DNA of 10,667 bases from JBFGWM01 sp041588495 (GTDB lineage Bacteria; Pseudomonadota; Gammaproteobacteria; Pseudomonadales; JBFGWM01): NCBI GenBank assembly GCA_041588495.1, contig JBFGWM010000083.1:1-10667 (forward strand). Direction: 5' to 3'. How positions within the stretch are numbered: position 1 is the stretch's first letter; every line of letters begins with the position of its first letter. The notes under the pieces were generated by a model, which worked only from the letters and a program-made list of their open reading frames with translations, searched no databases and was not told where the DNA came from. Below are positions 6,605 to 10,667 of the stretch, one piece after another. The position numbers were made by a program, and so were the translations under genes.

Positions 6605-8002
6605 TCAGCGTTTCTTGACGTGCCGCATGAGGCGTTTCTTGCGCTTGAGCTGGCGTTCGGTCAGCGGATTGCGGCGCCCTGCATAGGGGTTTTTACCGGT
6701 CTTGAACTCGATCCGCAGGGGCGTCCCGATGAGGTCGAGGGCGCGCCGGTAGGTGTTCTCCAGGTACCGCTGGTAGGATGCGGGCACGCGGCTGGTCTGG
6801 TTGCCGTGAATAACGATGACTGGCGGACAGCTACCACCCTGGTGCGCATAGCGAAGCTTGATGCGCCGGCCGTGGGACAGCGGCGGCTCGTGGGCCTGCA
6901 CCGCCTGGTGCAGGATCTCGGTGAGACGGTGAGTGGGCCAATCGCCATTGGCGCTCGCCCAGGCCTTGCTGACCGCGCCGTACAACTTGCTGACGCCAGT
7001 GCCATGGAGGGCCGAGATGAAATGCATCGGCGCGAAGTCGACGAAGCGCAGGCGACGGTCGATGTCACGGCGCACCTGGCCGCGCTGGTCGGTATCCAGT
7101 CCGTCCCACTTGTTGAACGCGACCACCAGTGCGCGCCCGGCCTCAAGGCACTCGGCGGCGAGGTGCAGGTCCTGCTCGACGACCCCCTCCGCGGCATCGC
7201 AGACCAGGACCACCACGTGGGCATCGTTGATCGCCTGGATGGTCTTGATCACCGAGAACTTTTCCACCGCGTCGGTGACCCGGCCGCGGCGCCGCACGCC
7301 CGCGGTGTCGATGAGCACGTACTCCTGGTCCTGGCGCCGGAACGGAATGTAGATACTGTCGCGGGTGGTTCCCGGTTGATCGAAGACCACCACCCGGTCC
7401 TCTCCCAGCATGCGGTTCACCAGCGTCGACTTGCCGACATTGGGGCGCCCCACCACCGCGATGCGGATGCCCGCGGCAGCCTCTGCAGCGGCCTCCACGA
7501 AACTTTCGCGACCTGGCAGCAACCCGGCACAGGTCTCGGCGAGTCCCGCCAGGCCGTGCCCGTGGGTGGCGCTGACCGGGTTCGGTTCGCCGAATCCGAG
7601 GCCATGGAACTCGGCCAGGGCCTGGTCGATATCGACGCCGTCTGACTTGTTCACCACCAGCAACACCGGCTTGTGGCTGCGACGAAGCTCGGTGGCAACC
7701 TCCTCGTCCCCGGCGGTCAGGCCCGAGCGCGCATCCAGCACGAAGACCACCAGGTCAGCCTCCTCGAGGGCGAGCCGGGTCTGCTGCTCCATGGCCACGT
7801 CGATGCCCGACTCCGCCTCGCCAATGCCACCGGTGTCGACAAGGACCACCGTGCGACCGTCGATCTCGGCGCTGCCGTAATGGCGGTCGCGGGTCAGACC
7901 GGGCTGGTCGGCCACCAGCGCCGCGCGACTGCGCGTGAGACGGTTGAACAGCGTCGATTTGCCCACGTTGGGCCGACCGACTATGGCGATGACAGGGAGC
8001 AT
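6605..8002 (-). CDS. der: Ribosome-assembly GTPase Der (EngA)
   Basis: The 465-residue product has the tandem-GTPase architecture unique to Der, which acts in late maturation of the 50S ribosomal subunit. The first G domain has GRPNVGKS (9–16), DTGG (56–59) and NKSD (118–121). The second has GRPNVGKS (185–192), DTAG (232–235) and NKWD (297–300). A KH-like domain follows (about 350–440), then a Lys/Arg-rich tail (452–465). Length is close to the E. coli protein and no key residue is missing. The ATG at 8002 begins MLPVIAIVGR, as usual for the family. Upstream, GGAAAA is a weak ribosome-binding site. It is the last gene of the hisS–yfgM–bamB–der run and is separated from bamB by 78 bp holding a hairpin. 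Confidence 0.98.
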   Translation of the reverse strand: MLPVIAIVGRPNVGKSTLFNRLTRSRAALVADQPGLTRDRHYGSAEIDGRTVVLVDTGGIGEAESGIDVAMEQQTRLALEEADLVVFVLDARSGLTAGDEEVATELRRSHKPVLLVVNKSDGVDIDQALAEFHGLGFGEPNPVSATHGHGLAGLAETCAGLLPGRESFVEAAAEAAAGIRIAVVGRPNVGKSTLVNRMLGEDRVVVFDQPGTTRDSIYIPFRRQDQEYVLIDTAGVRRRGRVTDAVEKFSVIKTIQAINDAHVVVLVCDAAEGVVEQDLHLAAECLEAGRALVVAFNKWDGLDTDQRGQVRRDIDRRLRFVDFAPMHFISALHGTGVSKLYGAVSKAWASANGDWPTHRLTEILHQAVQAHEPPLSHGRRIKLRYAHQGGSCPPVIVIHGNQTSRVPASYQRYLENTYRRALDLIGTPLRIEFKTGKNPYAGRRNPLTERQLKRKKRLMRHVKKR

Positions 8003-8028
8003 GGATTGTTTTCCGGTTCCGTAAACGC

Positions 8029-8061
8029 GGACAGCCCGTGCGCGATGGCGACGGGCTGTCC
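8029..8061 (-). terminator. Strong hairpin between bamB and der, possible attenuator or weak terminator
   Basis: GGACAGCCCGT (8029–8039) and ACGGGCTGTCC (8051–8061) are perfect 11-bp inverted repeats. CGC/GCG in the loop (8041–8043 with 8048–8050) can add three pairs past a one-base bulge, leaving a four-base loop. On the minus strand the hairpin begins 20 nt after the bamB stop and ends 26 nt before the der ATG. Only a short TTT follows, so full termination is doubtful. Partial termination, 3'-end protection of the bamB message or a processing site are all possible and would uncouple der from the upstream genes. Confidence 0.55.
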
Positions 8062-8080
8062 AGGGTGAGCGAGGGCGGGA

Positions 8081-9247
8081 TCAGTTCACGCGCAGGGCCG
8101 CCAGGCGTCCGCCGTTGGACATCACGTACAGGGTATCCCCCATTACCAGCGGTCGCGAGCGGATGCCGCTCGCGTCGAGTTGCACGCGACCGACAAAATC
8201 GCCGGAGCTCACCGCGAGCAGGTGCAGGTAGCCCTCGAAGTCACCCACCACCACGGAGGATCCGATCACCACCGGAGTAGTGGGTCCGCGGTGCTTCAGC
8301 CCTTCCTGCTGCCAGACCGGCTGGCTCGAATAGCGGTTGAGTGCCTGCAGGTGACCATCGGCATCCACCAGGTAGACCTGCTCGTCGTCGACACCCACCC
8401 CGCGGTAGCTGGAGGTGTCGCGATCCCAGCGCGACACGCCGGTCTCGGCGTCGACCGCCGAAACCCGGCCCTGGTAACTGGCGGCATAGACGGTATCCCC
8501 ACTCGCCGCGAGTTCGCCGTCGATGTCGACGATACGTTCCAGTTCAGAATCACCGGTTGGAATCCCCACCCGGTATTCCCAGACCGGTTGACCGGTATCC
8601 GCATTGAGGCCGACCAGCTTGCCGTTGGCGAAGCCGGCCACCACCAGGCTCTCCCCCACCAGCGGGCGACTGGTCCCGCGCAGGGTGAGTACCGGCACGG
8701 TGTTGTCGTAGGTCCAACGCCGCTCGCCGGTTTCCGGGTCGAGGGCATGCAGGTTGTCATCGGTGGACTGCACGAGCACCACCCGGCCGTTGGTCTGTGG
8801 CGCAACCAGCACTTCGCTGGACACCGTGGAGCGCCACCGCTGGCTGCCGTCCCCGGCGCCCAGGGCGATCACCTCGCCCTCTTCGGTACCGACCAGGACC
8901 AGGCCATACCCGGCACCGACGCCACCGCTGAGGCTGGCCTCGACATCGACTTCCCAAAGGTAATCGCCGTTGTGACGGTTGACCGCGATCACGCGGCCCT
9001 TCACGTCGGCCGCATAAAGGTTGTCGTCACTCACCACCGGCACCAGCTGGGTGTATTTCTTCCCGTTACCGCTGCCGACGCGAGTACTCCACAGTTCCTC
9101 GAGCGCAACCACCCTGTTGATGTCGTTCAACTCGGCAGGTTCCAGCAGGGGCTCCTTGCCGCCGAACAGGCTGCACGCGGGCAACAGGAGCACCCCGGCG
9201 GCCAGGGCCAGCCAGGTACGCCAGGTCGGGGTCGTGGTCTTGTCCAT
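8081..9247 (-). CDS. bamB: Outer-membrane assembly lipoprotein BamB
   Basis: The 388-residue product is the beta-propeller subunit of the BAM complex, which folds barrel proteins into the outer membrane. The lipoprotein signal ends LLPAC with lipid-modified Cys25. Ser at +2 fits outer-membrane sorting. The remainder shows repeated PQQ-type blade motifs of the form ALDAxTGxxxW and VxAxxxxGD, as expected for an eight-bladed propeller, and length matches E. coli BamB. An in-frame GTG at 9262 would add five residues and overlap yfgM. I prefer the ATG at 9247, one base after the yfgM stop, because GAGGAA is well placed before it. The tight junction implies translational coupling with yfgM. Confidence 0.96.
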   Translation of the reverse strand: MDKTTTPTWRTWLALAAGVLLLPACSLFGGKEPLLEPAELNDINRVVALEELWSTRVGSGNGKKYTQLVPVVSDDNLYAADVKGRVIAVNRHNGDYLWEVDVEASLSGGVGAGYGLVLVGTEEGEVIALGAGDGSQRWRSTVSSEVLVAPQTNGRVVLVQSTDDNLHALDPETGERRWTYDNTVPVLTLRGTSRPLVGESLVVAGFANGKLVGLNADTGQPVWEYRVGIPTGDSELERIVDIDGELAASGDTVYAASYQGRVSAVDAETGVSRWDRDTSSYRGVGVDDEQVYLVDADGHLQALNRYSSQPVWQQEGLKHRGPTTPVVIGSSVVVGDFEGYLHLLAVSSGDFVGRVQLDASGIRSRPLVMGDTLYVMSNGGRLAALRVN

Positions 9248-9248
9248 G

Positions 9249-9914
9249 TCAGGTTTCCTCACTGGTGCGAGCCAGGTCTTGAATTTTCATTTCCAGGATC
9301 GGGCGCCGCTCGCCACGCAGTTCGGCGAGCTCCATGGCTTCCCGGTATGCCTCTCCGGCATCCTCGACCCGTTCCAGGTCGAAGAGTATATCGCCGCGCA
9401 GCTCCGCATAGGACACCGCCTGGGCGCCGCCATCATACTGCTCAAGCAGTTTCAGCGCCTGCTGCCCCTCGCCCTGGGCGAACAGCACCTGGGCCAGGCG
9501 CAGGCGCACGACATCGGCGAGGGCGGCATCCGGGTTCCGGGCGGTCGCCCACTCCAGTTCGGCACGGGCCTTGTCGAGATCACCGTTGATCACGTGAAAG
9601 CGCGCCATGTGCATGGCGGCGAAAACCGCGTAGGTGGTACGCGGATACTCCTCGCGCATCTGCTGGGCAAGATGGTCAAGGGTCGACAGGTCGGTGGCCT
9701 CGGCCTCGCCGCCCGTCGCGTTCACGTAGGCGTCCATGAGGTTCTGGTACAGCACCGACGAACCCTCGCGCATCGCCTGCTGCTGTTTCTGCCAGCCCTG
9801 CCAGCCGAATACCGCGGCAAGCGCGAGGACAATCCCGGTCAGGATGGCGGTGCCGTTCTCCCGCCACCAGTTCTTGAGCGCCTCGACCTGTTCCTCTTCC
9901 GTGCTGTGAACCAC
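9249..9914 (-). CDS. yfgM: YfgM-family membrane-anchored periplasmic TPR protein
   Basis: The 221-residue product has a short cytoplasmic N-terminus (EEEQVEALKNWWRENG), one membrane segment at about 21–41, and a periplasmic region of TPR-like helical pairs. These include GDLDKARAELEWA and GEGQQALKLLEQYDG. E. coli YfgM is known as a SecYEG-associated partner of the chaperone PpiD, and a similar role in passing outer-membrane proteins from Sec to the periplasm is expected here. The N-terminal DQVEA/EQVEA-type motif, length and position between hisS and bamB all fit. The start is GTG at 9914, supported by a GGAGG six bases upstream. It lies 51 bp after hisS. Confidence 0.95.
   Translation of the reverse strand: MVHSTEEEQVEALKNWWRENGTAILTGIVLALAAVFGWQGWQKQQQAMREGSSVLYQNLMDAYVNATGGEAEATDLSTLDHLAQQMREEYPRTTYAVFAAMHMARFHVINGDLDKARAELEWATARNPDAALADVVRLRLAQVLFAQGEGQQALKLLEQYDGGAQAVSYAELRGDILFDLERVEDAGEAYREAMELAELRGERRPILEMKIQDLARTSEET
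9255..9260 (-). promoter_or_regulatory. Shine-Dalgarno for bamB inside the end of yfgM
   Basis: GAGGAA (minus strand, 9260 down to 9255) ends seven bases before the ATG at 9247 and lies within the last codons of yfgM. It supports 9247 over the GTG at 9262 as the BamB start. Confidence 0.65.
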
Positions 9915-9920
9915 CGGTTT

Positions 9921-9925
9921 CCTCC
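9921..9925 (-). promoter_or_regulatory. Shine-Dalgarno supporting the GTG start of yfgM
   Basis: GGAGG on the minus strand, six bases before the GTG at 9914. No other in-frame start with a comparable site is nearby. Confidence 0.7.
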
Positions 9926-9965
9926 AGTCCGTGTCCGTTCCCGGAATGTCCCGGGGTTTGGCAAA

Positions 9966-10667
9966 TTATCCGCGGGCGTCAGACCCGAGGTGCCGGGCCA
10001 TCCAGCCCGCAATTTCCGCGTCCGGCACGGTAACCTGACTGCCGGCCTCCCGCAAGTCCTTCACCCCCACCTCACCGTTGCGGACCTCGTCCTCGCCGAG
10101 GATCAGGGCATAGCGGGCTCCACTGCGATCCGCCTTCTTCATCTGGCTGCGGAAACCGGTGCCCTCGCAATTGCACTCGACCCGGATTCCGGCAACTTCG
10201 CTGCGCAGCCGCTCCGCGAGGCGGATCTTTGCAGAGGAAGCACCCTCCCCGGCCGCCACCAGGTACACGTCGGTTTCGGGCAGTTGCGCGTTCCGCGCCG
10301 CGCCGGTGACCTCGAGCAACAAGAGCAGGCGTTCCAGGCCCAGCGCGAAACCGACCGCGGGGGTCGGCTTGCCCCCCAGGTGCTCGACCAGGCCATCGTA
10401 ACGACCGCCGGCGCATACCGTACCCTGGGCGCCGAGGTCGTCGGTCACCCACTCGAACACGGTCCGGCCGTAATAATCGAGGCCGCGGACCAGGCGCGGG
10501 TTGAGGGTGAATTCCAGGCCCGAATCGGCCAGGATGGCCTGCAGTTCGCTGAAGTGCGCGGCCGATTCAGCATCAAGGCAATCCAGCAGGGAAGGCGCCT
10601 CATCAAGCACCTCACGGGTGCCGGGGTCCTTGCTGTCGAGGATGCGCAGGGGATTCGAGTCGAGACG
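9966..10667 (-). CDS. hisS: Histidyl-tRNA synthetase, C-terminal part (5' end outside the window)
   Basis: The frame is open from the right edge (base 10667) to the TAA at 9968–9966, giving 233 visible residues, a little over half of a usual class II HisRS. The first visible residues, RLDSNPLRILDSKDP, are a conserved HisRS stretch, so the GTG at 10610 is internal. The histidine-binding motif LVRGLDYYGRTVFEW (visible residues 59–73, catalytic Arg61) and motif 3 (VGFALGLERL, 105–114) are intact. The anticodon-binding domain follows from about 130, with GFRSQMKKADRSGA and ALILGEDE. The enzyme charges tRNA-His in the cytoplasm. It heads the visible hisS–yfgM–bamB–der order. The promoter must lie beyond the window. 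Confidence 0.97.
   Translation of the reverse strand, partial: RLDSNPLRILDSKDPGTREVLDEAPSLLDCLDAESAAHFSELQAILADSGLEFTLNPRLVRGLDYYGRTVFEWVTDDLGAQGTVCAGGRYDGLVEHLGGKPTPAVGFALGLERLLLLLEVTGAARNAQLPETDVYLVAAGEGASSAKIRLAERLRSEVAGIRVECNCEGTGFRSQMKKADRSGARYALILGEDEVRNGEVGVKDLREAGSQVTVPDAEIAGWMARHLGSDARG

Noticed and set aside
6620..7645. 341-codon open frame on the plus strand opposite der
   Set aside because: Der is certain on the other strand. Long antisense frames are expected in GC-rich genes, and the predicted peptide has no family features.
8180..9589. 469-codon open frame on the plus strand opposite bamB and yfgM
   Set aside because: It is a shadow of two well-supported genes, with a low-complexity composition and no recognisable domain.

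Overview
The window is GC-rich, densely coding DNA with the gene order hisS–yfgM–bamB–der on the minus strand. That order, the BAM lipoprotein BamB and the periplasmic-TPR protein YfgM point to a gammaproteobacterium. The DUF1631–GGDEF–EAL fusion and the overall style suggest the Chromatiales/Ectothiorhodospiraceae side of the class, but that finer placement is a guess. No RNA genes, insertion sequences, CRISPR arrays or phage genes are visible.

Plus strand, 1–6583 (signalling and envelope genes). The window opens inside a large open frame. Its first 165 bases are a 15-bp tandem repeat encoding Pro-Gly-Gly-Gly-Gly units. The repeat reads straight into the conserved part of a DUF1631 protein, which is fused to a GGDEF and an EAL domain (c-di-GMP synthesis and breakdown). 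After a 138-bp gap with an AT-rich patch come three closely spaced genes. They encode a secreted, probably outer-membrane beta-barrel protein of unknown family (2989–3906), a secreted cupredoxin-like protein of the 'methylamine utilization protein' type with H/C/H/M copper ligands (3920–4579), and a membrane-anchored class III adenylate cyclase with a periplasmic Cache-like sensor, HAMP and cyclase domains (4658–6583). This trio looks like an envelope-sensing unit that ends in cAMP production. It is the most interesting part of the window.

Minus strand, 10667–6605 (housekeeping operon). The genes read hisS (3' part only), yfgM, bamB, der. Spacings are tight: 51 bp hisS–yfgM, 1 bp yfgM–bamB with the preferred BamB start, and 78 bp bamB–der. 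The bamB–der gap holds a strong hairpin. The two blocks converge, with only 21 bp between the cyclase stop and the der stop.

How the genes fit together: the housekeeping operon supplies His-tRNA charging, outer-membrane protein assembly (BamB, with YfgM linked to the Sec translocon) and ribosome assembly (Der). The opposite strand carries two second-messenger proteins of different chemistry, c-di-GMP and cAMP. The cAMP one is probably co-transcribed with a putative copper protein and a putative outer-membrane protein.
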